Of a DNA stretch of 64,000 nucleotides, positions 1 to 13,580 are shown in pieces (the first letter of the stretch is position 1; each line of letters begins with the position of its first letter). Below the pieces are notes generated by a model, which ran no database searches, had not been told where the DNA came from, and saw only the letters and a program-made list of their open reading frames with translations. The DNA comes from Paramecium sonneborni (Eukaryota; Ciliophora; Oligohymenophorea; Peniculida; Parameciidae). The stretch spans positions 297,466-361,465 of the forward strand of contig CAJJDN010000122.1 in NCBI GenBank assembly GCA_905182985.1. Reading direction: 5' to 3'. Both the position numbers and the translations under genes were made by a program.

Positions 1-3000
1 CTTTATCTTCTTTATAAGATTTCAGTGTTGCTCGTGAAATAATAAATTGTCAGAATTATTACTCTAATTGTTTATAATGTGTTCTTACTCCTTAATCAAA
101 AATATAATGTGTGCTATGTAGTGAAGGATATGCAATATCTTTAATATCAGGGAATTGTTATAAAAGTTATATGGATATATATTTTTAAAATGCAACTCTA
201 GTGGTTTAAGCAGAGTTTGATAGATTAAATGGAGAAATTATATTCATCTAAAGTTTTATGATGTAATTTTTACCTGATTAATACTATTACCCATATTCTT
301 AAAACTTAATGGAATTTTAAATTAAATGTAAAGATGGACATGGATTGACACTTTATTACTTTTGTTAATAATATTGTAGTTAGGATTGTTTAAAATGTCA
401 AGTAGATTATGATCATTTCAATTGTGTTCAATGTTCTTCGAATTATTATAAAATACCTTTAAAGTCTGAAGCATGGGGATAGTGTATATCTTGTTCTGAT
501 TTATGCTAATATTGCGAAAGAAGAGATAGTAATGAGATTAAAGTAATATTTTGAAAATAATAATAGTCTTTATAATAGTATTTTAATTTAGAATAATCTA
601 ATATCAGATTTACTAGGAAATGTATTTTACCAGTAAATAGTCCCAATGTAGCAATTAATCCATTTCTTTTTAATGCAAAATACTGTTTTAATAAAAGCTG
701 TTATAATAAATTTTCCTATTATTATTATTTTACATATTGTATAATTAATTACTATTTCCCAGAGTTTTATGAAGAGGATATAAATATTTAATATTGTAAT
801 CATGTTGGAGTAGATGATATGACCATAAATTATAGTTTTAAACTTCCAACTGATTCAGACTGTTCACTTTACAAATCACTTTAATTTCAAACCACTTTTA
901 AGAACAAAATTTTTTCTCTAAAAAAAATTGGCATGACCCTCTCTTCAATATATGATACTTAGATAGTTCCTGAATCTTTCACAATCACTACTAATTTTGA
1001 TAAAGTAGAAATTAGTAACATTAACTTACGATTACAAAACGGATTTATTATTTAAAATAACAATTAAAAAGTTGATATAACATTACGAAATTTAATTCTT
1101 AATGCAAATAACATATCTGATGAGTTAATTTTTCAAACTTATCAATATGGTTAAATTGAAATTGAAAATGTTTAAATTTCAGATTCTATCTTTACAAATT
1201 CATCCTTATTTGATTTTTCATTATCATCAATCCCAACATCAATTACAATTAATAAATTGCAATTTATAAATAGTGTTTTCAATAACTCAATATTATTCAA
1301 TTTTAACAACAGTAATTCCATGATAAATATTTAAGAGATTATTATTAAAAATTGTTTAATTTAGAATTCATCCTTTTTTTCCTTTAATACAGAGTTAAAA
1401 TAAGCAAATTTTATATATTTATTTGGAGTAGAAATTTTTGGATCTAATTTTTAATATTCCTAATTTCTAAAGTGCAACAATAAATTTGATTTACAAGCAA
1501 GTAATCTTTACTTTCATGATAATACGCTATTTTAATCTATAATAATGGCTTTTAATGATAACACATAATTAAAAAATGTAAAAACAAGTTAAAATATTCT
1601 AATTGGATCTGCAATTTTATCTACTATATTTAAAGTAAATAATGAAAGAGTTTTATTTATGATTGATGATTTCGAAGATTCTTAAACTACTTTTTAAGAA
1701 TCAAATTTAATAATTATTTATTCTATTCTTTAAGTCAATGATTTCTTTGTTCACATAAAAAATATTAAAGTTTAAGAAAATATATTAATTGATACATCAT
1801 ATCAACGAAATTAACTTTTTAAATTTCGTAGTCGTTATTTATAAATAGAAAATTCTTAATTTTTAAATTTGAAAAATGCAATTTTCTTTTATCTTTTTGA
1901 AACATATGAAATTGTATTTGATTTTTTAAGATTTGAAAATTCCTAATAATAGCATAAAGTCCCATTATCACAACTTTGTTCTGATTCTGTACAATGGGAA
2001 AATTAAATAATACAATTAGCTGGTTTTCAGTAATTATCATTGTCTAATATTTAAATTATAAATCAATTTATCATTAATTATTCATTAATGGATATAGCAT
2101 TTAGTAAATATTTTGTTTTTGAAATAATTGGACAAGTAAAATTAATAAATATATATTTTAATGGAAATATCTTATTAAAAAATAAATAAGCAACTTCATT
2201 TTCACTATTTAGTTTGAATTCTTAATACAATCTAAATATTGATTTAGTTAATTTTTAATTTATTTAAAACATCATCAATTAATAAATAGATGAACCATTA
2301 GAAACATAAACAAGTTTATTATAAGTCAATTCATTAGACAGTATTATCAAAATTAACCAAATATTTTGTTAGAATAATGCAATAACTAATTCCTCTACTC
2401 AATTCATTACCCTAAGTGCAAAATTAATTGAAATTTCTAATCTAAATATATTTAATCAAAACATTTTAACATAATCTTTATGGCAATAGTTTTATGATTT
2501 TGAATTAGATGATTCATTTAATTAAGAATAAATCAATTCAATTATTCAATCTACATTTGGACTATTAAATTAAGGAATTTTGATTACAGCTTCAACCTTT
2601 TCTTGTACAGATAGCTATTTTTAAGATATTTTTGGTTTAAAAAGTGCAATTTTTGAAATTAAGACACAAGGATAAGGAATAGTAAAAATAAGTAACCTTA
2701 AAATAAATTCTATATAAACTAATTTAAAAGAGTAAAGAAATTAAGGTTGTATAAGTATTGTTTCAACAAATGGTTTTTTGAACATATAGCTTAATCACAT
2801 ATTATTTACAAACATTTTCAACAAAATGGGTTCTTCTTTATTTACCATAACACCATCTGTTAAATCTAATTTCATTTATTTAAATAATGTTATAATAGAT
2901 GATTGCATTTCCTTAATTAATACTATTATGCTAACTTAATTCTAACCAGAAGTAATGTAATAAAGCTTAGTAAAAATTAATAATATAACTATTTATTAAA

Positions 3001-6000
3001 GCGAATAATCATGGATAGATTTATTTTCTAAAATTGGAACAATTTCATAATCAGAGATAAATAATATAAGGAGTGAAAACAATGCAATGATATACTTAGA
3101 AAATTGTAAAGTTGAAATAAAAAATCTAAAAATGTATGGAATCGCTTTTTCTCCAATTATAAAAATTTTAAATGCTCCTTAAGTAAAGCTTTTAGATTGT
3201 AATCTAATATCTATTTAAAAATTTTATTCATTCAATTTAATACATATAAGTTAAACTTTAATCACTGAATCTATCATATCAGTTTAAGGATTAAAGATTA
3301 TAGAGAGTTTTACTTATTAAAAGAAATCAGATGAAATAACTATTTTTTAAGACTTAAATTATATAATATTGGGATGTAATATCTAGAAAAGTTACTTAGT
3401 TTTATAGAAAGTTCTTTTTTCAGACATATTATAGAAAATTTAAGATTTTCCCTATGTATCAAATTAAATTATTTATACAAAAAGCATTTCAGACAAGAAT
3501 TCTTTAATTTTTCACAATATATTAATTTTAAAAAATAATGGATCAGATTTTTCTAATGGAATTATCTCCTTTGAAATAGAGAAGTTTAAACTGTTTAAAT
3601 TAGAAAATATTTAATGTTATTAAAATTCTATAAATGAAAATGGTTGTATACATTTTTTGATACCAAATTTTATTAATTAAACTATTAGAATTAAAGATTC
3701 TTATTTTATTTAAAACAAGGGTAGTTTTGGAGGTGCAATTGTTATTTCTAATGTTAAATTAATAGTAATAAATAGCAAAATAATATCGAATCAAGTAAGT
3801 AAATTTGGTGGAGGAATGTTTCTTTAATTAAAGGAGGATGACTTTTAGATTATATCAACTATAATTACTAATAATATAGCTTTAGATGGAGGTGGAATTT
3901 ATTTTAACAAGGACGCTAATTTAAAACTTAATAATTTTATATAATCATTTTTACTATTTAATAAAGCCACTTAATTTGGAGATAATTTGGTTGAAACTCC
4001 TTATCGCTTAGTATTGTCTATAAATGATAAAGAAATGTAATCTAAATAGCTAATAATTGATTAATTAAAGAATGAAATTTTAGTGCTTTAACCTTATACA
4101 ATTATTGAATAAGGTACTACTTTCATTTAAAATTATTTAATGCTCCCAAGTAATTAAGTTATTTTTAAATATCAAATTTATTCGCCTTAAAGTCTTTAAT
4201 ATTTCTCATTTATTACAAGTTTTGGTCTACTTCTTAAAAATAGTTTTAATGAGAAACTTTAAAATAATCTTAATTCCACTTGTATTTTGTCAAATCAAGT
4301 CTTAAATTTAGAAAATAAATCTATGGTTGGTGAGTAGAGTGAAAAAATAACTATGTAATATGATCTCTAAAAAGATTACTTTGATTTAGGTGAGCTCTCT
4401 CTTACTTTTGACCCTTATACCAAAGAAAATAAGATCTTATAAATGCAAATTAGTTGTTATTCCGGTGATAAATAAAAAAGATTGAATTATCTGATTGAAA
4501 CAAAAAGCTTTAAATGTTAACTTGGAGAATTCTATGTAAATTCTGGATGTTAGATTTGCTAATCAAGTTAAGGTTTTTATTCTGTCGTATATGATGCAAC
4601 AAAGTGTTCAATTTTTGATAAAACCAGATTTAAAAACATAACTGAAAATAATATAGAATTATTATAAGGTTTTTGGAGACCTTATTATTTATCAGATTAT
4701 ATTGAATAATGTTTTAAAAATTTATAATTTTGTAAAGGGGGATGGGAATATGGAAATTAATTATGTTCTGAAGGACATGTTGGAGCATTATGTGAAGAAT
4801 GTGATATTTATAATGTAAGAGGAGATGGAAAATATTTTAAAAATCAATAGGATTCTGTTTGTATTTCTTGTTTTGGTGTTTAGGATAGTATTATACCTTT
4901 TGTAGCAGCATCAATATGGTAAAAATAATCTAATTATTAGGTCGTTATTATCAATCATTATTACCTTAAGAAGCATTGAATAGTCCAATTAATTATTCAA
5001 GAATTTAAAATTAAATTAAAAGTTCAGTAAAATATTATTTAAGCTTGAATAAGGTATTTATAATCATTTAATTTTAGGTCATGAAAGCTTTATTATTAAA
5101 ATGCTATTAAATTATATGTGGATTTTCTCTGTTATATTTACATTTAATATATAATTCTCATTTACATTTACATTTGTAGATTCTGCTAGCAATACTTCGT
5201 ATTCCATGGCTAACAATTTAGATTGTTATTTATCAGAGAATTAATCAATTTAATTGATTTACTCAAAAATTATCACTATGCTTGTTCTAATGTTGATCTA
5301 ATTTACTCTAATTATTATTGGATTTCTCATGTACTATATGTTTAAGAAAATGCAATTGAAATATTATATATATGACACTATTTCTAATACTATTTTATAT
5401 CTATATGTATCTAATTATGGAGGATTGATTAAGATGTAATAAAGTTTTAATTATTTAGGTATTTTTCAATTCTCTCAAAAAGGGATGTTTCAAATTAAAG
5501 CTACATTCAAGGAGATGTTTCTTTACTCTTTGGATCAAAAGAACATATTATTTGGATTTTTTCCTTTGTCATTCCAGGAATAGGAATATTTTGTTTAATA
5601 ATTCCACTTTTCCTTTATCTATTAATGTTTTTTAAGAAAAATTAACTCGATGATATTAAAATTAGAAAATATTTTTGCTATCTATTTAATGAATATGAAA
5701 ATGATTGCTATTTTTGGGAACAAATAAAAATAATTAAAAAAACCATTATGATTCTCATATTAACATATTTTGAAACATATATTCTTCTAAAAGCATCATT
5801 ATTGGGATTGTGTTTACTTTTTTATTAATTATTAGCTGTCAAAAATAAACCATTTATTCTTTAAAATTTAAATCATTTGGATTTATTTTCAGGTTAAATT
5901 TGCTCAATCACAATATTCCTTGCTGCTGCTAAATTTGTAGCAGAACAAGAAAATAATTAATTTTCATCAGTAGTGCTTTAAACTTTTATTGTTATCCTTT

Positions 6001-6344
6001 GTCTTCGATTAACTTATCCTTTTATATTGAGTATATTAAGAGTTTATTACAAAAAATATTATTTCTTGATCATTAATTATTTACATTTAATTACAAACAA
6101 AATCTCTTAAGATTCAAAGTTAACATTTAAGTTATAGATGATTAAGTAAAGCTAGATAGAGAGAGAGAAAAAATAGAAACATTTTGTTTCGAAATTAAGA
6201 TAGCATCTTTTGAAAGTTTCCTAAGCCTAAATTTCAAACAAAAAGTATTAAAATATTTTATTTAGAAAAATTCTAAATGGAAGCAAAAATTCATAAAATT
6301 CTGGCAATGAATTTAAATACTTTGTCAAACTAGATACTGAATGA
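1..6344 (+). CDS. Giant Cys-rich, multi-transmembrane surface protein (5' end outside window)
   Basis: Reading with TGA as sole stop gives one long protein (over 2000 residues visible) ending at TGA 6342-6344; the start lies upstream of the window. The visible N-terminal part has CxxC-type clusters (about 50-540). A long Ile/Asn/Ser-rich region follows, with GGG turns (SKFGGGMF, ALDGGGIYF, around 3800-3900) typical of beta-helix repeats. Next is an EGF-like stretch (CSEGHVGALCEEC, about 4770-4800), then at least five hydrophobic spans (5100-6050) and a basic Gln-rich tail. Short introns are visible at 543-566, 5054-5077 and 5436-5458; at least one more is needed to keep frame. The architecture matches the large cysteine-rich membrane proteins abundant in Paramecium, whose function is unknown; a plasma-membrane sensor or adhesin is inference. 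Confidence 0.75.
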
Positions 6345-6551
6345 GTGAGAAAATTTTAATATATAAAATTTCTAACAAAAAACTTATTATAATAAAAAAT
6401 ACAAATCTTTATAATATTATAAATTTACAAATATTATATATATAAATATTCTTTTTTATTTAACTTTGAAAGTTAATGGTGAAATTACTACAAATATAAC
6501 TTAGACCCTAAAAATAAAGATATAATCATAAAGTATAGAAATGCTAAAATA

Positions 6552-7781
6552 ATGAATGTGAAAGAAAAAATGATATTTTATGTTAATTAAATGATGGATG
6601 AATGGATATTTTATATTTTTCAGAAATAAATTTATTCATTAATATTATTATTAATATAATTCCCAATATTTTAAAGCATAAATTAGGATATATATGAACA
6701 AATTCAAAACAAATTATAAATCAGAGAATTTCGAAGTTAACCAAAGAAAATTTCGAATGAGTTGCAATGTTCTTTAACTACAATATTCTTTAAGCATAAA
6801 TGAAATAATAGTGAAGAATATTATCATTTGAAAGAAAAAAGCAAATAAATTAAATATCCAATTTATTCTTAGTAGCATAACCTTCAGAAAATATTCAATT
6901 AACAAGATTAAATCAATTTAAGGAACTTTTAAATATTTTTGATAAATGATAGAGATGAATCTTAATTTGAGCTTGATTCCTCTTTTCCATCTTCTTTTTA
7001 TAAGTCCTAAATACATAGGATTATTAGATAGTTCTATTTCTTAATTACTTAAACTGATTTTAGCATTTTTTATATTTTACACAAATTAGGCTTGTAAAGG
7101 CTAATTTGTTAGGTCTATCTCTTATTTCACTTTCCAAACTTTTCTAAATAATAATAAACTTTTTAACACTCGCATTCATGTATCACATATTAATCAATAC
7201 AATCATTAGCAGAAACAATATAATTATTTTATTTCTTTTTTGTATTTTAGATTTATTAATTGAAATATCAAGCAACTATTTCCTCAGCAATTTAAATCTA
7301 TTACGAAGTAAATTAATATTCTTATTAATTAAAATTTATAAATTAATTCTATTTCTTAAAGAATATATTAATTATATAATAGATTATTTTTTTTTATTAA
7401 ATTCTTTCTATAGTTTTTATTTCAATCTTTTGTCAATCCAAAAATATAGATTAAAATAAGATTTTATTATTACCAACAATTTCAAATGAATATATAACAG
7501 AAAAACTTTAAACACAGCAACTTAAGATATAATATTATTAAAAGAAGAAAATAATTCAATAATTTATACAAAATTTAATTTTTTTCTAAAACAATTATTT
7601 TCTTTGTTTAATATAAAAGGAATTAGGAGATTATTTTTTTTAAATAATTGCCTTCTAAAAACTTATTTTCTCAAAAATTTAAATACATGTAAACAGATTT
7701 TAAAAGAAAACAAAATATATGCAAAAATTATAATATTTATATTGTACCTTTAAGTTTTTATCATATTTAAAACCACTTTGA
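6552..7781 (+). pseudogene. Interrupted reading frame, possible pseudogene
   Basis: From ATG 6552 to TGA 7779-7781 a single frame of 410 codons is open except for one in-frame TGA at 6801-6803. The downstream 325 codons have coding-like composition (for example RDESQFELDSSFPSS) but contain no early ATG. No 17-35 nt GT...AG intron of the right length removes the TGA. It could be a recently disabled gene, a sequencing error, or a gene with an unrecognised exon. No family is recognised; the C-terminal half is rich in Phe, Ile and Gln. Confidence 0.35.
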
Positions 7782-8103
7782 ATTCTCAGTGTAAATGAGA
7801 GCTATTCTACATTATGATTTAAATTCTATAAAAATAAAAGAGTTCTTGGATTGATTAATTTGTTATCTATTTTGATAAAAATTATTAATATATTGAACAA
7901 GAAAATAATAAAATTATTTAAGTTTTTTCAAAATAGAAGTTTAAATAAATTTGATTTAGTAAATTCTAATGTATAAAAGTATTCTTGAATATTAAGTAGA
8001 GAGTAAGTAAATTTGATTATCAAAATATATGTATTATATTTACGATTTTTTAATCAAATTTAATAATAAACTTTTTTCAAAAGTAATTATATTAAAATTT
8101 TTA
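7782..8103. other. Intergenic, nothing recognised
   Basis: AT-rich spacer between the interrupted frame and the small protein starting at 8104. I see no ORF, repeat or RNA structure in it. Confidence 0.5.
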
Positions 8104-8547
8104 ATGGGAAATGGTATTTGTCACATTGGAGAAGTGAATGGATAAGAAATTAAACGTTGCTACGATAAAATCTAAGTTAATAATATTATAGATCTTCCTA
8201 ATTCATATGCTTAAAGTCCTTCAAAACCAACAATAGAAACATAAAACCCTACAATCAATTAAAATTAAGATGATTGTTACGATATACTTTTAACAAGTTC
8301 TTTAGATATGGTTCATTTAGAATAAGATGCAACATCTTTAAAAAACTATAACTATAAAGACAAAAGCAAGTTAATCACTTTGCCAATATTGCCTGAATTT
8401 GCAAATGGTTAATTGTATATAGAAAATGTAACTGAGCTATAGCTTCCTAATAGCTCAACTTTTGAACCAAAGCCAATTCTAAAAATATGTGAGTAATCAA
8501 AAAGTAATCAAAGTAAAAAGAAAGTAAGATTTAATGATAATGATTGA
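8104..8547 (+). CDS. Small putatively N-myristoylated protein with RVxF-like motif
   Basis: Intronless 147-residue protein from ATG 8104 to TGA 8545-8547. It begins MGNGIC: Gly2 with Cys6 is the pattern expected of N-myristoylation plus palmitoylation, so attachment to the inner face of a membrane is likely. The middle is Pro/Ser/Gln-rich and looks disordered. The C-terminus reads KSNQSKKKVRFNDND, in which KKVRF fits the [RK]x[VI]xF consensus for docking to protein phosphatase 1. No globular domain is visible. A membrane-anchored PP1 regulator is an attractive inference, not a demonstrated function. The upstream spacer is about 320 bp. Confidence 0.7.
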
Positions 8548-8780
8548 AAGGTTGAATTAAATATGTTTATTATAATTGATTTACTTCGTGATGCATATCA
8601 AAAATTTCTTGAATTTACAATTTATTAAAAAATTATAATTATAATTTTAATTTTTTTCTTTGTTTTAGAAGAGAAAATGATATAATCATAGACGATTAAA
8701 TTTATTGTTTAATTTTTTTCTTCAATTACTTAAATAATAATTAAAACAAAAATTTTATAACTTATATTTATATATTTATA

Positions 8781-11700
8781 TCATTATAGATAATTGTAAA
8801 GCATTTGTAATTGAACAAAAGCATCATTAAATTGATCTTGCTTTTAATAGAGCTATTATTTCAAAATAGATGCTTTTTGTATAAATTGTTATTGCCATAG
8901 AGGTGATTTTTGTTGTGAAACTCTTTGTTGAATGGATACAAAAAGAGAGTCAAACAAATTAGGTTGCTTTTTTAAATGATTATATAAGATTTTTCCAATT
9001 TCTGAGACTCTTTGATTATATATATAAGCAGCTATTAACAAATCCTCCAAAATGAATTGAATAAGTACCTAAATATATTTAAAATAAATACATAATGTTT
9101 ATTTAAGATATCTGGTTTTTCTTTAGCTATTTCAAATATTTTAATTGCCAAAGTAAAAGTCTATTTTTCTTAGATTCTAATAGCTTTATTAGCAAATTCA
9201 AGTATTAAATGTGAGTCATTCGGATTCATCCTGTTATTTGTTAATTCAGATTCAACCAGCCATTCACAAACTCTATATAATGGTTCCATTTTATGGATAA
9301 GAACATTAAGATCATTCAAATTTATAAGATGTAAGAGTTTGTAAATTAATTGGAGGATTTGTTCTTTGACTTTTACTTTACTTGTTAAACATTGTCTCAT
9401 AAATTTAAAATTGACAAATAATTTAAGTAATTTTCTTATAGGTCTATAATAAACTTAGTATATTTTTTTTTCACTTTTTTCACCAAGTTATCTTTCCTAA
9501 TTAAAATCATTATTATTTTTGGTTAACCAATCTATGTAATAATGTGATAAATTATAGATCCATTCATAAATTTAGTCAACAATTTCACTACGTAAAGATT
9601 TGACAGAATCCATACTTACCATTTTTCTGGTGAAAACTAAAAGTGTTATAGAGGTATCAGAAATTGGATTTAATGATAAAAATTATTTAAATTAATTAAA
9701 TCTCTCTTATTCCCACATCATAGTCATAATTTATTTATAAGAGAATCTACCATTTGTATTTAACAAACTTTTGAAAATAAACATAATTGATTAAATGTCT
9801 TATATATTAGTCACTAAACTATTTAAACCCACTAAGAATTTATTAAGTAAATTATCACAGTCTTCAGAATTATAAAATGCTTCATTTTAAGCATTATAAA
9901 TGCTACATTTAATACTATAATATAGTTCTTATAATTCTGTATCTTAAATAAATTAGAAGTGGTCAAAAATACTCAAACATTCAATTGGTATCATAATATT
10001 GTTAATTGTGCATGTATAATTGTTATAGATTAAATCTCTTTCAAATCTGAATTTCGAATTGCTTATTAATTTTAAACATTTTTTGAGTAGATTAGTATCT
10101 GAGATTGTTAATAAATGTGCAAAGTCGAAGAAGAGTTTTCTTTCAATTTGTATTTATTGCATAATAGGTTCAAATTTGATAAGTAGATCTGAATCAAATA
10201 AAGCTGACCATAGGTAATAGTAAAATTTAGTTTAAATTCCGTTGGACTATAAATGAGAATTGATTTTCCAAAGAATATCAATTAATTCAATGAAAAATGA
10301 TTAATAATTAAATTAATTAAAGGTATCAAGATCATAAGGATAGAGAAATCTATCCATATATTAGTAATGACGTAATTTGACAATGACATCTAATTAATAA
10401 CTTATAGAATAGACTAAACTTTTGAATCCTAATAATAAGAAATCAAATGCATGAATGACAAATTTAAGATTATTCAAATTTTGAGCGATGAATTATTAAA
10501 AGAATTAAAAGTATTATTTATCTATAAATTAAGTAATGACTTTAATGTTATATCTAATGTTTTAGTAATATTGATTTTCTAAGAGTAAGACTTCATTTTT
10601 AGCTAAAACCCAATTGCTAAAGAAATTGTAAATGATTTGAATAAAGAGTTAACTGAAATATTCCTTATTAGAATTGGGTACTTGTCTATAAAATCTACAA
10701 ATTTCCCTAAGGAATCGAAATACTTGAACTTATCCTTCAATGGTAGTAGCTTTGGAGAATAATTGCATATTGAACATAAGCCAATCTTGATTAGTATTAG
10801 CATAGATAGTACGACATGAGAATTTGAAGAGTTTGATAATATCTATTTGTGTAATATCAAGTTTTTAAACTTCTTGAGTCATGAATAAAATAAGATCTAA
10901 AGCTCTTTATTCTTTATTGAAATGTTTTTTGAATATTTTACAGATTTTACCAAGAACATTCCATAATATATTACATTAAGGTAATAATTTAAGTAGTAAT
11001 TAAATGAATTCAGGATCAAGTATACTAGTCCATAATCTTTTAATGTCAGAGCGTGTAGGATCAACCCATTATATATTAGAATTTTCAATCATTAATTGTT
11101 ATATTTCTGGTTCTATAAAACAAGGATTAAATTTTGAGAGTTGACATTGCAATGAATTATTATTTTTAATATCTGCTCTTCTTAATTTGTGAAAATCTTT
11201 TTCTTTTGTATCTGTAATAAATTCTCCTTCCATAATTAGACTAAATAAACTAATTGCTTTATCTATAAGATCAACATAATTATTTTTTAATATAAGCATA
11301 ATACTATTTAATAACAATTCTAGGTTATTTTTATAGAAATAATTTTTAACAGCTCTATGTTAAGAATCAAGAGTAATAACAGCAATTTTATGTAATTTGT
11401 GATTTGGTGTTAATCTTCTTATTACAGATTCAAGTATAGCAAATGCTGCTATTGGTTTAATATTTAATAGTTCTTGAATAAATAGATTAAAAGAATTAGT
11501 TGGAAGTTTATCTTAAAAATGAAACATTATTGTAGCTAAAATTGAGCCTAAAAAATGATAAACTGGTTTAGATGTAGAATTGACTTTTCTAATGATTTAG
11601 AAGACTCCTTGATAGATATTTTCAAAACAAGTGATTTCTTAATGATTTGTATCAATGTATGTAGCTATAAGAGATCCAATAATTTATAATGTTAACTCAT

Positions 11701-11821
11701 TTTCTGTTTGATTAGCAAGATGGAATAGATTAATTAAGAGTTCTTAGTTCATTGATCTATATAACTAATCAACTTGAGTTTAGAATTAACAGATAAGGAC
11801 ATTTTCATCCAAAATATTCAT
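8781..11821 (-). CDS. Large alpha-helical (alpha-solenoid-like) protein, family not recognised
   Basis: ATG at 11821 to TGA (8783-8781) with one 23-nt intron (9069-9091) gives 1005 residues, and the whole frame was read without a stop. It is almost entirely amphipathic helix (Leu/Ile/Phe alternating with charged and Gln residues), with no signal peptide or transmembrane span, as in HEAT-type karyopherins and other scaffold proteins. The length is in the range of exportin-type receptors (about 1000-1100), but I see no diagnostic motif, so that label is only a guess. Its start codon is 40 bp from the divergent methyltransferase gene, so the two probably share a bidirectional promoter. Confidence 0.75.
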
Positions 11822-11861
11822 AGTGAAATATAATAATAATAATATAATAGTTCACTTCAAA
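11822..11861. promoter_or_regulatory. 40-bp divergent intergenic region (bidirectional promoter)
   Basis: Only 40 bp separate the start codons of the alpha-solenoid gene (minus) and the METTL14-like gene (plus). The segment consists mainly of TAA/ATA repeats. Both 5' UTRs and any promoter must fit here or overlap the genes. Confidence 0.6.
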
Positions 11862-12874
11862 ATGTAGCAAAAATTGTAAAAATTAAACTAATTCTTAGGA
11901 CTGACTTATGTAAACATTTTTTAGATACAAATGAGAGACCTCAAAATTCAATTAAGAAATACAAACCAGAAGAACGATTTGAAGATTATCCAAAATCAAA
12001 AGAGTTAATAAGATTAAAATCAGAGTTGATTAAGAAACATAATCATCCTCCAAATTATATAAAAGCAGATTTAAGAACATTTGATTTATCATAATTAGGC
12101 AAAGTATTGTTATATATAATATTTAATATATAGTTTGATGTAATTTTAATGGATCCACCTTGGGCAGAATATGCTAAGAGATTAATGTAAGCAAATATGC
12201 AAGTTAAAGAACATTAATAATCATGGACATTGGAAGAATTAAAATAATTACATATTGATAAAATTGCTGATATACCAAGTTTTATTTTTTTGTGGTGTGG
12301 ATCTGAACATTTAGATGATGGTAGAGAATTATTCAAAACTTGGGGGTTCAAAAGATGTGAAGATATTGTTTGGTTGAAAACTAATAAAGATCATTCTAAA
12401 TAAAATTAGTATGTTGCAGGATAAGATTATGGTGATAATTTATTTAGAAGAGTTAAAGAACATTGTTTAGTTGGATTAAGAGGAGATGTAAAAAGAGCAT
12501 CCGATTAACATTTTATTCATGCTAATATTGATACTGATGTTATTATTACTGAAGAAGAAGTCATGGGATCAACTAAAAAACCAGAAGAATTGTATGAAAT
12601 TATAGAAAGGTTTTGTTTGGGTAGAAAACGTATTGAGTTATTTGGAGAAATACATAATATCAGAGATGGTTGGTTGACTATTGGATCATAATTAAGGGAT
12701 ACAAGATAAATGCCCTAACAATATAATTCATATTTCCAATAAGAATAATTTAGTGAAGAAAAACCATTCATGGGTCCTCGTTATTTATAAACAACTATTG
12801 AAATTGAAAATCTAAGACCGAAATCACCTCCAAAAGAATAATAATAATAATAACCATAAACATATTTTTATTGA
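11862..12874 (+). CDS. MT-A70 family adenine-N6 methyltransferase, METTL14-like with DPPW
   Basis: Three exons (11862-11875, 11899-12103, 12134-12874; introns of 23 and 30 nt) give 319 residues. The order of motifs follows METTL14: [11 protein letters not shown] near the N-terminus, [16 protein letters not shown], then [83 protein letters not shown] and a Gln/Pro-rich tail. Animal METTL14 has lost catalysis and carries EPPL at the motif IV position; here the position is the catalytic DPPW. MT-A70 enzymes transfer methyl from S-adenosylmethionine to N6 of adenine in RNA, and in ciliates also in DNA (MTA1/AMT family). Which substrate this one uses cannot be told from sequence. Confidence 0.9.
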
Positions 12875-13580
12875 GTATTTTATTTAAACATTCCTATTTT
12901 ATTAATATATTATATATAATTTATCATATTATTATTACTAATCCCAATTCTGTTCATTATAAGATTTTGATTACTATAATTATTTCTCCATCCTAAACAT
13001 ATTGATTATCTTTAACTAACTTTTATTCTTTTTTAAATCCAATTTCATCTTTCAAAATTAGAGATTAACACATAATATCTATCATCCTATATTTTATATT
13101 TATTTAAGAACATAATTTACATTAAGTATTCCATTATTTTTAATTATATTTTTTTGACACAATACTTTTAAGCATATTCTTTGAAAAAGTAAAAAAAAAG
13201 CTTGAAACTCTTCTTATATATGATCATTCATCCTTTTATAAATTAAAAGTTTGATTGAATTTTCTGACAAATAATTATCAATATGAGGTTAAACAGATAA
13301 CTTCAATATTTATTCAAAAGATGAATTAAAATACATCAATAATTTTACAAAATGATTTTAGAAAGGTCTCAATAAAAAATATTTTGAAATAGGATTAAAA
13401 TTTCATTTGAAGAAACTAATTCTAAATTTCTAGAAACATATTCACTAGTAAATAATATATAATCCCATATATCATTAGATATATAAAATGACAATTAAAT
13501 TTAATAAGAAATATATGATTAGATAATATTTAATAACAAAATCACATAATAATGATAATATATATATCTTATCTTTAATA
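12875..13580. other. Intergenic 0.7 kb
   Basis: Very AT-rich spacer between the 3' ends of two convergent genes. Apart from one small minus-strand ORF (12954-13175, listed separately) I find no gene. Confidence 0.45.
12954..13175 (-). CDS. Small ORF, doubtful
   Basis: ATG at 13175 to TGA 12956-12954 gives 73 residues with no intron, ending VKDNQYVQDGEIIIVIKIL. The ending faintly recalls a ubiquitin-like or TGS beta-grasp fold. In this code an ORF of this size arises easily by chance, and a poly-T run precedes the start. Kept only as a candidate. Confidence 0.2.

Noticed and set aside
372..391. Apparent 20-nt intron (GTTAATAAT...TTAG) in the giant surface-protein gene
   Set aside because: The sequence is in frame without splicing and encodes part of a Cys-rich unit.
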